Shown here in pieces: positions 24,026 to 33,088 of a DNA stretch of 34,792 nt. The position numbers and the translations under genes are program-made. Within the stretch, counting starts at the first letter, position 1, and each line of letters starts with the position of its first letter. The notes beneath the pieces are model-generated. The model ran no database searches. It had not been told where the DNA came from and saw only the letters and a program-made list of their open reading frames with translations. This DNA is from Sediminimonas sp. (GTDB lineage: Bacteria; Pseudomonadota; Alphaproteobacteria; Rhodobacterales; Rhodobacteraceae), in assembly GCF_024637375.1 (NCBI RefSeq), contig NZ_JAGXFK010000003.1, positions 1-34,792 on the forward strand, given 5' to 3'.

Positions 24026-25249
24026 ATGACAGCGCTTGATACCGGGTTCGTCCGCAGCCAGTTTCCCGCCTTTGCCGAGCCGTCGCTGGCCGGAAAGGCG
24101 TTTTTCGAGAACGCCGGCGGGTCGTTCACCTGCAAGCCGGTGATCGACCGGCTGACGCGGTTCTACCACAGCCGCAAGGTGCAGCCCTACGGCCCCTACG
24201 AGGCCAGCCGCCTGGGCGGCGAGGAGATGGACGAGGCGCGCGCACGACTGGCGGCAATGCTGGGGGTCGAGGGTGACGAGCTGTCTTTCGGCCCGTCGAC
24301 GACGCAGAACGCCTATGTGCTGGCGCAGGCGTTCCGCGACTGGCTTTCGCCGGGCGAGGCGATCGTGGTCACCAACCAGGACCACGAGGCCAACACCGGC
24401 CCGTGGCGGCGGCTGGCCGACGCGGGCATCGAGATCCGCGAATGGGAGGTCGACCCCGACACCGGGCACCTCGACCCCGAAGACCTGGCGGAGCTGCTGG
24501 ATGAAAACGTGCGGCTGGTGTGTTTCCCGCACTGCTCGAACGTGGTGGGCGAGGTCAACCCGGTGATCGAGATCACCGCCACCGCCCATGCCGCGGGCGC
24601 CTTCGTGTGCGTCGATGGCGTATCCATGGCGCCGCACGGGTTGCCCGACGTGGGCGAGATGGGCGCCGACATCTACCTGTTCTCGGCCTACAAGACCTAC
24701 GGGCCCCACCAGGGGCTGATGGTGATCCGCCGCGCGCTGGCCGAGATGCTGCCCAACCAGGCGCATTTCTTCAACGCCGACGCGCTTTACAAACGCTTCA
24801 CCCCGGCCGGCCCGGACCACGCGCAGGTGGCCGCCTGCGCCGGGATGGCAGACTATTTCGACGCATTCGCCGCCCATCACGCCATCACCGGCGACGCGCG
24901 GGCGCGGGCCGCGGGCGTACAGGCGCTGATGCGCGCGCACGAGACGGCGCTGCTACAGCCGCTGCTGGATTTCCTGGCGGCGCGCAACGACGTGCGCCTG
25001 CTGGGCCCGCGCACGGCAGAGGCGCGCGCGCCCACGGTGGCGGTGGACACCGGCCGCCCCGGCCGCGAGGCCGCCGCGGCGCTGGCCGAGCGCGGCATCA
25101 TGGCCGGCGGTGGCGATTTCTATGCCCGCCGCGCGTTGCAGGCGATGGGGGCCGATCCCGCCCGCGGGGTGCTGCGGCTGAGCTTCGTGCATTACACCAC
25201 GCGCGACGAGGTCGATGCGCTGCTGACCGCGCTTGAAGACACGCTGTAG
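24026..25249 (+). CDS. Class V aminotransferase, cysteine-desulfurase-like
   Basis: A 407-residue PLP fold-type I enzyme of the class V (NifS/SufS/CsdA) group. FFENAGGSFTCKPVIDRLTR is the N-terminal substrate region; FGPSTTQNAYVLAQ (about 91-104), NQDHEANTGPW and CVDGVSMAPHGLPDVGEMGA (about 194-213) are cofactor contacts, and the PLP lysine is in LFSAYKTYGPHQG. The mobile active-site cysteine of true desulfurases is not evident (RGVLRLSFVHYTT lies near the end), so I do not assign Fe-S assembly; relatives include isopenicillin-N-epimerase-like enzymes. ATG at 24026 has a GAGAGG upstream. Single gene between the BCCT terminator and the photolyase gene. Confidence 0.85.
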   Translation: MTALDTGFVRSQFPAFAEPSLAGKAFFENAGGSFTCKPVIDRLTRFYHSRKVQPYGPYEASRLGGEEMDEARARLAAMLGVEGDELSFGPSTTQNAYVLAQAFRDWLSPGEAIVVTNQDHEANTGPWRRLADAGIEIREWEVDPDTGHLDPEDLAELLDENVRLVCFPHCSNVVGEVNPVIEITATAHAAGAFVCVDGVSMAPHGLPDVGEMGADIYLFSAYKTYGPHQGLMVIRRALAEMLPNQAHFFNADALYKRFTPAGPDHAQVAACAGMADYFDAFAAHHAITGDARARAAGVQALMRAHETALLQPLLDFLAARNDVRLLGPRTAEARAPTVAVDTGRPGREAAAALAERGIMAGGGDFYARRALQAMGADPARGVLRLSFVHYTTRDEVDALLTALEDTL

Positions 25250-25315
25250 GCGGCGGTTGATCCGGCCACGCGCGCGGCGCGTATCAGACACCGTGACTTG
25301 ACGGGATTGGACAAG

Positions 25316-26752
25316 ATGTCTGGCAAGCTGTCCGACAAGCCCGCGACGCTGCTGTGGTTTCGGCGCGATTTGCGGCTCGGCGATCATCCGGCGCTGAGCG
25401 CCGCCGTGGCCCGCGGCGGGCCGGTGATCTGCGTGTTCATCCACGACGACAGCGTGGCCAAGCTGGGCGCGGCGCCGCAATGGCGACTGGGGCGGGGACT
25501 GTCGGCGCTGGACGCCGCCTTGCGCGACAAGGGCAACCGTCTGGTGCTGCGGCGCGGCGCGGCGTTGGACGTGCTGCGCGACCTGGTGGCCGACGCCGGC
25601 GCCGGCGCGGTCTACTGGACGCGGGCCTACGACGCGCAGTCGCGCGACCACGAGAGCGACCTCACGTCGGCGCTGCGCGCCGACGGGATCGAGGCGCGCG
25701 CATTCCCCGGGCATGTCCTGTTCGAGCCCTGGACGGTCGAGACCGGGACCGGGGGCTTCTACAAGGTTTTCACCCCGATGTGGAAGGCGGTGCGCGGGCG
25801 TGACTTGGACCGCCCGCTGCCCGCCCCGGCCAAGATCCCCGCACCACGAACATGGCCGGCAAGCGACAGGTTGGACGACCGGGCCATGGGCGCGGCGCTG
25901 AACCGTGGCGCGCAGGTGTTGGCCACACACGCCCAACCGGCGGGCGAGGCCGCCGCGCAGGGCCGGCTGGGCCATTTCATGGCGCATATCGTGGGCGGCT
26001 ACGGCGCCAGCCGTGACCGCATGGCCGAGGACGGCACCTCGGCGCTGTCGGATTACCTGAGCCTGGGCGAGATCAGCGCGCGCCAATGCTGGCACGCGGG
26101 CCTGCGCGCGCGTGAAGAGGGTTGCGCCGGCGCCGACGATTTCCTGCGCGAACTGGTCTGGCGCGAATTCGCGTGGCATCTGGTGTATCACACCCCGCAC
26201 ATCCTCGATCGCAACTGGAAGGACGGATGGGACGCTTTCCCCTGGAACACCGACGCCACGCGCCCGCGCGTGCGCGCCTGGCAACGCGCGCGTACCGGTG
26301 TGCCGCTGGTCGACGCGGCGATGCGCGAGATGTACGTGACCGGGCGCATGCACAATCGCGGCCGGATGATCGTGGCGTCCTACCTGACCAAGCACCTGCT
26401 GACGCATTGGCGCATCGGTCAAGGCTGGTTCGAGGATTGCCTGGTGGATTGGGATCCGGCCTCGAACGCCATGGGCTGGCAATGGTCGGCCGGGTGCGGC
26501 CCCGATGCCACGCCCTATTTCCGGGTCTTCAACCCCGACCTGCAACGCAAGCGTTTCGATCCCGACGGCGCCTATGTCCGCCGCTGGGTCGCCGAGGGGC
26601 AGGCGCGCCCGCCCGCCACCGCGCTTGCCTATTTCGATGCCATTCCCCGCGCCTGGGGCATGGCGCCCAATGATGCCTACCCGGCGCCGGTCGTCACCGC
26701 CGCCGAGGGGCGCCAGCGCGCCCTCGATGCCTACGAGACCTTCAAGAATTGA
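25316..26752 (+). CDS. phrB: Deoxyribodipyrimidine photolyase (CPD class I)
   Basis: A 478-residue FAD-dependent DNA repair enzyme that splits cyclobutane pyrimidine dimers in blue light. LLWFRRDLRLGDHPALSAAV (about 13-32) opens the antenna-binding alpha/beta domain; the C-terminal FAD domain (about 270-470) carries ELVWREFAWHL, RTGVPLVDAAMREMYVTGRM with HNRGRMIVASYLTKHLL, and WDPASNAMGWQWSAGCGPDA (about 377-396), then FNPDLQRKRFDPDGAYVRRW. These are the marks of class I photolyases, including the flavin-contacting W-x-N/D region. The ATG at 25316 is preferred over a TTG at 25298. The ribosome binding site is weak. A cryptochrome role cannot be excluded by sequence. Confidence 0.95.
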   Translation: MSGKLSDKPATLLWFRRDLRLGDHPALSAAVARGGPVICVFIHDDSVAKLGAAPQWRLGRGLSALDAALRDKGNRLVLRRGAALDVLRDLVADAGAGAVYWTRAYDAQSRDHESDLTSALRADGIEARAFPGHVLFEPWTVETGTGGFYKVFTPMWKAVRGRDLDRPLPAPAKIPAPRTWPASDRLDDRAMGAALNRGAQVLATHAQPAGEAAAQGRLGHFMAHIVGGYGASRDRMAEDGTSALSDYLSLGEISARQCWHAGLRAREEGCAGADDFLRELVWREFAWHLVYHTPHILDRNWKDGWDAFPWNTDATRPRVRAWQRARTGVPLVDAAMREMYVTGRMHNRGRMIVASYLTKHLLTHWRIGQGWFEDCLVDWDPASNAMGWQWSAGCGPDATPYFRVFNPDLQRKRFDPDGAYVRRWVAEGQARPPATALAYFDAIPRAWGMAPNDAYPAPVVTAAEGRQRALDAYETFKN

Positions 26753-26834
26753 GACGGGCCGCTGCCCGCGACCCAATTGCCATGTACCGGGTTCGGCCTT
26801 ATCCTGACCCCGAACCGCCCAAGGGAGCCTGCGG

Positions 26835-28043
26835 ATGATCCTGACCACCACGCATGACCAGACCGACCTGCCGCGCTATTTCGCCACCGTGTTCGACATG
26901 GCCAACAACATGCAGAACGGCCGGCTGGATTTCGTGCTGCCCGATGGCCGCCGGTTTCGCGCCGAGGGGCACAACCCCGGTCCGGTGGCCGAGGTGGACG
27001 TGCACAACCCCGACATCTTTGCCCGCCTGGTGCGCGAGGGCGATTTGGGGTTCTCCGAGGCTTACCTGGATGGCTGGTGGTCGACGCCGGATCTGCAGGC
27101 GTTCATGGATCTTGTCCACGCCGACAACGACAACATCTATGACGGCTTCCCCGGCCAGGGGCTGGTGCGCGCGTTCGAGCGGATGCGCCACTGGCTGCGG
27201 TCGAACAACAAGGGCCAGGCGCGGCGCAACATCAGCTATCACTACGACCTGGGCAACGATTTCTACAAGCTGTGGCTGGATGACACGATGACCTATTCCA
27301 GCGCCCTGTTCGAAACCGGGCAGGAAAGCCTGGAACGCGCGCAAGAGGCGAAATACGCCTCGATGGTCGATCAGATGGGCGCCCGGGCCGGCGATCATGT
27401 GCTGGAAATCGGCTGTGGCTGGGGCGGTTTCGCCGAATACGCCGCGCGCGAACGGGAGCTCACGGTGACCGGCCTGACCATCAGCCGCGAGCAATACGAC
27501 TACGCCGTGGCGCGCATCGCCCGCGCCGGGCTGGCCGACCGGGTAACCTTCAAGCTCCAGGACTACCGCGACGAACGCGGGTCCTATGACGGGATCGCCA
27601 GCATCGAGATGTTCGAAGCCGTGGGCGAGAAATACTGGCCCACCTATTTCGACACCGTGCGGGACCGGCTCAAGCCCGGCGCGCGGGCCACGTTGCAGAT
27701 CATCACCGTGCAGGAAAAGCGCTGGGAAGCCTACCGCAACGGCGTGGATTTCATTCAGAAATACATCTTCCCCGGTGGCATGTTACCGGCGCGCTCGGCG
27801 CTGATGGAGCAGATCGAACGCGCCGGCTTGCGATTTTCCCATTCGGTCGAGTTCGGAGAAAGCTACAGCCAGACGCTCAGGCGCTGGCACGACAACTTCA
27901 ACGACCAGTGGGGCCGGATCGCCGAAATGGGCTTCGACGACCGGTTCCGGCGGATGTGGAACTTCTACCTCACGTCTTGCGCGGCGACCTTCCATAGCGG
28001 TAATTGCGACGTGACCCAGATCACCATCGCAAGGCCCGATTGA
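26835..28043 (+). CDS. cfa: Cyclopropane-fatty-acyl-phospholipid synthase family methyltransferase
   Basis: A 402-residue SAM-dependent methyltransferase acting on unsaturated acyl chains of membrane phospholipids. SAM motif I is VLEIGCGWGGFAEYA (about 189-203); GLTISREQYDYA follows, and SYHYDLGNDFYKLWLDDTMTYS (about 134-155) is the family hallmark before it. YDGIASIEMFEAVGEKYWP and QKYIFPGGMLP complete the pattern. Closest named activities are cyclopropane synthase and related lipid methylases; some alphaproteobacterial relatives make other modified lipids, so the exact product is open. AAGGGAG sits before the ATG. Its stop overlaps the trgA start (TGATG), suggesting co-transcription with trgA. 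Confidence 0.9.
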   Translation: MILTTTHDQTDLPRYFATVFDMANNMQNGRLDFVLPDGRRFRAEGHNPGPVAEVDVHNPDIFARLVREGDLGFSEAYLDGWWSTPDLQAFMDLVHADNDNIYDGFPGQGLVRAFERMRHWLRSNNKGQARRNISYHYDLGNDFYKLWLDDTMTYSSALFETGQESLERAQEAKYASMVDQMGARAGDHVLEIGCGWGGFAEYAARERELTVTGLTISREQYDYAVARIARAGLADRVTFKLQDYRDERGSYDGIASIEMFEAVGEKYWPTYFDTVRDRLKPGARATLQIITVQEKRWEAYRNGVDFIQKYIFPGGMLPARSALMEQIERAGLRFSHSVEFGESYSQTLRRWHDNFNDQWGRIAEMGFDDRFRRMWNFYLTSCAATFHSGNCDVTQITIARPD

Positions 28044-28483
28044 TGCCCACCGCCGCCCGCCTCGTTGCCGCCCTGATGCTGGCCGCAACCGCTGCCTTGG
28101 TATCCGAAATGATCAAGCCCCTGATGCCCGAGGGCATGGATTTCGGCTGGTTCACCTGGGTGAATACCGGGCTTGGCGCGCTTTGCGGCTGGGTGGTGAT
28201 CGGGCGGCGCGCTGGCGCGGGGGTGGGCGCGGCGGTCGGCCATGGCCTCACCGGGCTGGGGGCGCTGCTGTTCTGGGCGATCCTGTTGCAGGCGGGGTAT
28301 GAAATGCTGCGCATGTCGCTGCGCAGCCGCTATGGCGGCCCGGTCGAGGCGCTGGAAGACATGGTGCGCATCGCCATCGACCACGCGCAATTGCTGCTGA
28401 CACCGCAGCTTGCGGCGGTGCTGGTGGCGGGCGGCATTCTGTCGGGGCTGGCCGCCGAGATCGCCAGCCGGCATTGGCGCTGA
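28043..28483 (+). CDS. trgA: Tellurite-resistance membrane protein TrgA
   Basis: A 146-residue membrane protein with four hydrophobic segments (about 5-23, 37-54, 62-85, 118-138). PTAARLVAALMLAA, IKPLMPEGMDFGWFTWVNTG, LGALCGWVVIG and VGHGLTGLGALLFW match TrgA, one of the genes shown in Rhodobacter sphaeroides to contribute to high-level tellurite resistance. Its biochemical role is unknown. The start ATG overlaps the cfa stop by one base, and trgB follows two bases after its stop, so all three are probably co-transcribed. Confidence 0.88.
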   Translation: MPTAARLVAALMLAATAALVSEMIKPLMPEGMDFGWFTWVNTGLGALCGWVVIGRRAGAGVGAAVGHGLTGLGALLFWAILLQAGYEMLRMSLRSRYGGPVEALEDMVRIAIDHAQLLLTPQLAAVLVAGGILSGLAAEIASRHWR

Positions 28484-28485
28484 AC

Positions 28486-29607
28486 ATGGTGTTCCTGTTC
28501 GGCACCCTGCGGCACCGGCCGCTGCTGGAGGCGGTCCTGGGCCGGCCTGTCAGCGACGACGAACTGACCCCGGCAACCCTGCCGGACCAAGAAACCGTCT
28601 GGGCGCGGGGGCAGGGATTTCCGCTGTTGCGCGCCACGCCGGGCGCGCGTGCCGAGGGGCTGTTGCTGGCCGAACCGACCGACGCGGAACTGGCGCGGCT
28701 GGACTTTTACGAAAGTGTCTTCTGCTACCGTCTGGCCCCGGTCAGCGTGACGTGCGGCGCCGGCCCCCGCGCGGCGCGGGCCTGGTTCCCCCCGCCGGGG
28801 CGCTGGCAGCCGGGCGCGCCTTTCGATCTGCATGAATGGGTGCGTCTGCGCGGGGCGATCAACACCCGCGCCGCGGCCGAGGTGATGGGCTGGTTCGGGC
28901 GCCTGGACGCCGGGGAAGTCGCTGCCATGTATCCGATGATTGCGGCCCGCGCTGCCAGTTTCGTGGCCGCGCAGGCGGGCTCGGAGCCGGCTTCGCACAG
29001 CGGCATGACGCGCGCCGACGTCGACAGCCGTGCGCTTGAGCGGCCCTATGGCGATTTCTTCGCCATCGAGGAACACCACCTGAAATTTCGCCGCTTCGAC
29101 GGCACGAAGAGCCCGACGGTGAAGCGCGCGGTGTTCATGTCGCCCGACGCGGCGCTGGTGCTTCCGTACGATCCGCACCGCGATTGCGTACTGCTGATCG
29201 AGCAGTTCCGCGCCGGCCCGTTCGCGCGCGGCGACCGCGCGCCCTGGACGCTGGAGCCGATCGCCGGGCGCATCGATGCCGGCGAGACACCCGAAGAGGC
29301 CGCGCGCCGCGAGGCGTGGGAAGAGGCGGGGCTGAACCTGGACGCACTGGAGGTGATCGCCCGCGGCTATCCCAGCCCCGGCGCGTCGTCGGAGTTCTAC
29401 CACATCTTTCTTGCCTGCACCGACCTGTCGGCGGCCGGGCGCGACGGGGGCGGGCTCGACAGCGAGGACGAAGACATCCGCGGCCACGTCATCGCCGCCG
29501 GGCGGCTGATCGAGATGGCCGATGCGGGCGCGCTGAACGTCGCGCCGCTGGAATTGTGCGCGCACTGGCTGGCGCGCCATCGCCCGCGGCTGCGCGCGCA
29601 GGCTTGA
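28486..29607 (+). CDS. trgB: Tellurite-resistance protein TrgB: cyclotransferase-like plus Nudix fusion
   Basis: A 373-residue two-domain protein. Residues 1-120 resemble the gamma-glutamylcyclotransferase-like fold: VFLFGTLRHRPLLEAVLG at the start (the usual Y-G-x-L is F-G-T-L) and ARLDFYESVFCYRLAPV, where E76 fits the catalytic acid. Residues about 195-370 are a Nudix hydrolase with the complete box G261-RIDAGE267-x7-REAWEEAGL283, preceded by VLLIEQFRAGPF as in ADP-ribose pyrophosphatases. The linker (about 125-195) is shorter on motifs. TrgB of R. sphaeroides is required with trgA for tellurite resistance. I prefer ATG 28486; a TTG at 28474 lies inside trgA. How the two activities relate to tellurite is not known. 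Confidence 0.9.
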   Translation: MVFLFGTLRHRPLLEAVLGRPVSDDELTPATLPDQETVWARGQGFPLLRATPGARAEGLLLAEPTDAELARLDFYESVFCYRLAPVSVTCGAGPRAARAWFPPPGRWQPGAPFDLHEWVRLRGAINTRAAAEVMGWFGRLDAGEVAAMYPMIAARAASFVAAQAGSEPASHSGMTRADVDSRALERPYGDFFAIEEHHLKFRRFDGTKSPTVKRAVFMSPDAALVLPYDPHRDCVLLIEQFRAGPFARGDRAPWTLEPIAGRIDAGETPEEAARREAWEEAGLNLDALEVIARGYPSPGASSEFYHIFLACTDLSAAGRDGGGLDSEDEDIRGHVIAAGRLIEMADAGALNVAPLELCAHWLARHRPRLRAQA

Positions 29608-29663
29608 GTTCGCCACGCGCGGCCCCTAAACCTTACGGGGGGAACACGAATAAGGGGCGCGAG

Positions 29664-30698
29664 ATGCGTATTGCTGGAAACCTGGCCGAGGCGATCGGCC
29701 ACACACCGTTGATCCGGCTCAACAAGGCCAGCGTGGCAACGGGATGCGAGATTTTCGGCAAGGCCGAGTTCCTCAACCCCGGACAGTCGGTCAAGGATCG
29801 CGCGGCGCTGTCGATCATCCGCGACGCGGTCGAGCGCGGCGAATTGCACCAGGGCGGCACCGTTGTCGAAGGCACCGCCGGCAATACCGGCATCGGGCTG
29901 GCGCTGGTCGGCGCGTCGATGGGATTCCGCACCGTCATCGTGATCCCCGAGACGCAGAGCCAGGAAAAGAAGGACATGATCCGCCTCGCCGGGGCCGAAC
30001 TGGTCGAGGTGCCCGCCGCGCCCTACCGCAACCCCAACAACTACGTGCGTTATTCCGGACGCCTGGCCGAGAAGCTGGCCGCGACCGAGACGCACGGCGC
30101 GATCTGGGCCAACCAGTTCGACAACGTGGCCAACCGTAGCGCCCATGCCCGCACCACCGGCCCCGAGATATGGCAGCAGACTGGTGGCCGCGTCGATGGC
30201 TTCGTCTGCGCGGTGGGATCGGGCGGCACGCTGGCGGGCGTGGCCGAGGCGTTACAGGGCAAGGGCGTCAAGATCGGCCTGGCCGACCCGATGGGCGCGG
30301 CGCTTTACAGCTATTACACCACCGGCGAGTTCAAGGCCGAGGGCAGTTCGATCACCGAGGGCATCGGGCAGGGGCGGGTGACCGCCAACCTCGAAGGCTT
30401 CACCCCCGACATGGCCTGGCAGATCCCCGACGAAGAGGCGCTGCCGGTGGTCTTCGAGTTGCTGGAACACGAGGGCCTGTGCCTGGGCGGGTCGAGCGGT
30501 ATCAACGTGGCCGGCGCCATCCGCATGGCCCGCGAAATGGGGCCGGGGCATACCATCGTCACTGTCCTGTGCGACTACGGCACGCGCTACCAGTCGAAGC
30601 TGTTCAACCCCGCCTTCCTGCGCGAAAAGAACCTGCCGGTGCCGGCGTGGCTGGATCGCGGCGCACCCGACCTGCCCACCGTTTTCGAGGACGCGTGA
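29664..30698 (+). CDS. cysK: Cysteine synthase (O-acetylserine sulfhydrylase)
   Basis: A 344-residue PLP fold-type II enzyme forming L-cysteine from O-acetylserine and sulfide. PLP lysine K44 lies in LNPGQSVKDRAAL; the substrate loop is EGTAGNTGIGLAL with TAGNTG (71-76) in place of the commoner TSGNTG; the phosphate-binding glycine loop is GSGGTLAGVA (about 179-188); GGSSGINVAGAI (about 275-286) is near the end. The length exceeds E. coli CysK by about 20 residues. AAGGGG stands before the ATG at 29664. In R. sphaeroides cysK is adjacent to trgAB and contributes to tellurite resistance; the same order is here, 56 bases after trgB. Confidence 0.93.
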   Translation: MRIAGNLAEAIGHTPLIRLNKASVATGCEIFGKAEFLNPGQSVKDRAALSIIRDAVERGELHQGGTVVEGTAGNTGIGLALVGASMGFRTVIVIPETQSQEKKDMIRLAGAELVEVPAAPYRNPNNYVRYSGRLAEKLAATETHGAIWANQFDNVANRSAHARTTGPEIWQQTGGRVDGFVCAVGSGGTLAGVAEALQGKGVKIGLADPMGAALYSYYTTGEFKAEGSSITEGIGQGRVTANLEGFTPDMAWQIPDEEALPVVFELLEHEGLCLGGSSGINVAGAIRMAREMGPGHTIVTVLCDYGTRYQSKLFNPAFLREKNLPVPAWLDRGAPDLPTVFEDA

Positions 30699-30700
30699 CC

Positions 30701-33088
30701 ATGCCTGCGGTGATTGCGATGACCCGGCGGGCACTGGCGGCACTCGGGCTCGCGCTGGCGGTCGCGCTGGTGGCGGCGACACCGGCGCCGGCGCAGCAGA
30801 ACGCGGCGGAGCAGACACAGGCAGGGGCTATCGACTACGAAGCCTGGTCTGATACCGCGACGCGCGCCGAGGAGGCCGTCGAGGCGCGACGCGCCTCGAA
30901 CGCGGCATTCGAGGCGCTGCGTGGGCAGATCGTCGAGTGGCGGCAGCGCTTTCTGGAGGCGCAGCAGACCAACGCCGCGCGGATCGACACCCTCCGGCGG
31001 CAGATCGGGGCGCTCGGCCCGCCGCCGCCCGAAGGCGAGAGCGAGTCCGACGCGATCGCCGCGCGCCGGGCCGAGTTGAACGCGCAGCTCGATACCCTGC
31101 GCGCGCCGGTGCTGGCTGCCGAAGAGGCCTACGCCCGCGCCAACGGCTTGGTCGCCGAGATCGACAACATCATCCGCGCACGCCAGTCGCGAGCGTTGCT
31201 GGCGCGCGGGCCGTCGCCGCTCAACCCGGCGCACTGGCCCGCTGCGGTGGTGCAGATATCCGAGGCCGCAGGCGCCGTGGCGCGCGAGGTGTCAACGGCG
31301 TGGAACAACACCCTGCAACACGACGCGTTCAAGGCCGACCTGCCCAAGACGCTGACACTGGCGGCCCTGGGTCTGGTGCTGCTGCTGCGCGGTCGCAGTT
31401 GGGCCAAGCGGATCGGCACCAATGCGCGCCGCAAACTGCGCCGCGGGCGCGGGGTGTGGGAATTCGTGATCTCGCTGGGGCAGGTGGGGCTGCCGATGGC
31501 GGGGCTTTACGCGCTGGAAGAGGCCATCTTTTCCACCGGCCTGATCGGGCTGCGCGGCACCATCATCGTGGACGGGCTCGCGACATGGGGGGCCATGCTG
31601 CTGATCGGCTGGTGGCTGGCCGGGCGGCTGTTTCCCGAGGACGACAAGCAGGCGGCGGTCAACCTTCCCGACAGGTTCCGGCCGTGGCTGCGCTTCGACA
31701 TCGCCGCGCTGGCGGTGCTGCTGGTGCTTCGTGACATCCTTACTCGCATGGGCGCGGCGTTGGATTACACGCCCGCCACGATGGCGGTGGCGGGGTTCCC
31801 GTTGATCGTGCTGTCGGCGCTGCTGCTCTACCGGCTGGCGCGGGCGCTGCGGCGCTGCGTGGGCGAGGTATTCGACGAAGAGCAGGGCGACAGCGACGCC
31901 GCGCCGGAACAGAGCTACCGCCTGCGCATCATCTCGGTGCTGTCGCGGGTGACGATCGTGGTGGCACTGGTGGGGCCGCTGATGGCGGTCGTGGGCTATA
32001 CCGCGGCGGCCACCATGCTGGTCTATCCCACGATCCTGACGCTGGCGCTGTTCGGGGCGGTGCTGATCCTGCAGCAACTGGTGACGGACCTGCACGCGCT
32101 GGTCACCCGCAACGAGGAAACCGCCGGCGAGGCGCTGTTGCCGGTCGTTGCGGGGTTTTTCCTGACGCTGGCGGCGCTGCCGGTGGCGGCGCTGATCTGG
32201 GGCGCGCGGTCGGCGACGCTGCTGGAGGTCTGGACGCGGTTCCGCGAAGGTTTCACCATAGGCGACTCGCGCATCTCGCCCACCGATTTCCTGACCGTCG
32301 CTATCGTCTTCGCCATCGGTTACGCGCTGACCCGCATGGTGCAGGGGGCGCTGCGCGGCTCGGTCCTGCCCAAGACCAAGATCGACGTCGGCGGCCGCAA
32401 CGCCATCGTCGCCGGTATGGGGTATGTCGGGATAGTCCTGGCCGCGGTGATCGCCATCAGCGCCGCGGGGATTGATCTGTCGTCTCTGGCCATCGTCGCC
32501 GGGGCGCTGTCGGTCGGCATCGGTTTCGGGTTGCAGAACATCGTGTCGAACTTCGTAAGCGGCATCATCCTGCTGATCGAGCGGCCGATTTCCGAGGGCG
32601 ACTGGATCGAGGTCGGTGGCCAGCACGGGAATGTGCGCTCGATCTCGGTGCGCTCGACCCGGATCGAGACGTTTGATCGCACCGATGTCATCGTGCCCAA
32701 TGCCGACCTGATCAGCGGCACCGTCACCAACTACACCCGCGGCAACACCGTGGGGCGGGTGATCGTGCCGGTGGGCGTGGCCTATGGCAGCGACACCCGC
32801 AAGGTCGAGCGCATCCTGCGCGAAGTCGCCGAGGCGCACCCGATGGTGGCGCTCAACCCGCCGCCCAACATCCTTATGCGGGGCTTCGGCCAGGATTCGC
32901 TTGATTTCGAGATCCGCGCCATCCTGCGCGACGTCAACTGGGTCATGAACGTGCATTCCGACATGAACCACGAGATCGCCCGCCGCTTTGCCGAGGAAGG
33001 CATAGAGATCCCGTTCGCGCAGCGCGACGTCTGGCTGCGTAACCCCGAAACGCTCAGAGAAGAACGCTCGGAGGAGAGTGACAGATGA
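30701..33088 (+). CDS. Large mechanosensitive ion channel, MscS family (DUF3772 type)
   Basis: A 795-residue inner-membrane channel protein. MTRRALAALGLALAVALVAA then TPAPAQQ is a signal peptide (start at 30701 or the in-frame ATG at 30719). A periplasmic domain rich in helices (about 35-190, DUF3772-like) is followed by roughly ten to eleven membrane segments and the MscS core: pore helix IVAGALSVGIGFGLQNIVSN (about 597-616), then FVSGIILLIERPISEGDWIE and the beta domain with DVIVPNADLISGTVTNYTRG. It releases osmolytes on hypo-osmotic shock. It begins two bases after the cysK stop and its stop overlaps alaX by four bases. Confidence 0.92.
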   Translation: MPAVIAMTRRALAALGLALAVALVAATPAPAQQNAAEQTQAGAIDYEAWSDTATRAEEAVEARRASNAAFEALRGQIVEWRQRFLEAQQTNAARIDTLRRQIGALGPPPPEGESESDAIAARRAELNAQLDTLRAPVLAAEEAYARANGLVAEIDNIIRARQSRALLARGPSPLNPAHWPAAVVQISEAAGAVAREVSTAWNNTLQHDAFKADLPKTLTLAALGLVLLLRGRSWAKRIGTNARRKLRRGRGVWEFVISLGQVGLPMAGLYALEEAIFSTGLIGLRGTIIVDGLATWGAMLLIGWWLAGRLFPEDDKQAAVNLPDRFRPWLRFDIAALAVLLVLRDILTRMGAALDYTPATMAVAGFPLIVLSALLLYRLARALRRCVGEVFDEEQGDSDAAPEQSYRLRIISVLSRVTIVVALVGPLMAVVGYTAAATMLVYPTILTLALFGAVLILQQLVTDLHALVTRNEETAGEALLPVVAGFFLTLAALPVAALIWGARSATLLEVWTRFREGFTIGDSRISPTDFLTVAIVFAIGYALTRMVQGALRGSVLPKTKIDVGGRNAIVAGMGYVGIVLAAVIAISAAGIDLSSLAIVAGALSVGIGFGLQNIVSNFVSGIILLIERPISEGDWIEVGGQHGNVRSISVRSTRIETFDRTDVIVPNADLISGTVTNYTRGNTVGRVIVPVGVAYGSDTRKVERILREVAEAHPMVALNPPPNILMRGFGQDSLDFEIRAILRDVNWVMNVHSDMNHEIARRFAEEGIEIPFAQRDVWLRNPETLREERSEESDR

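Noticed and set aside
30170-30700. An extension of the MscS-type gene upstream through cysK
   Set aside because: It is out of frame with cysK and lies before a clear signal peptide beginning at 30701 or 30719.
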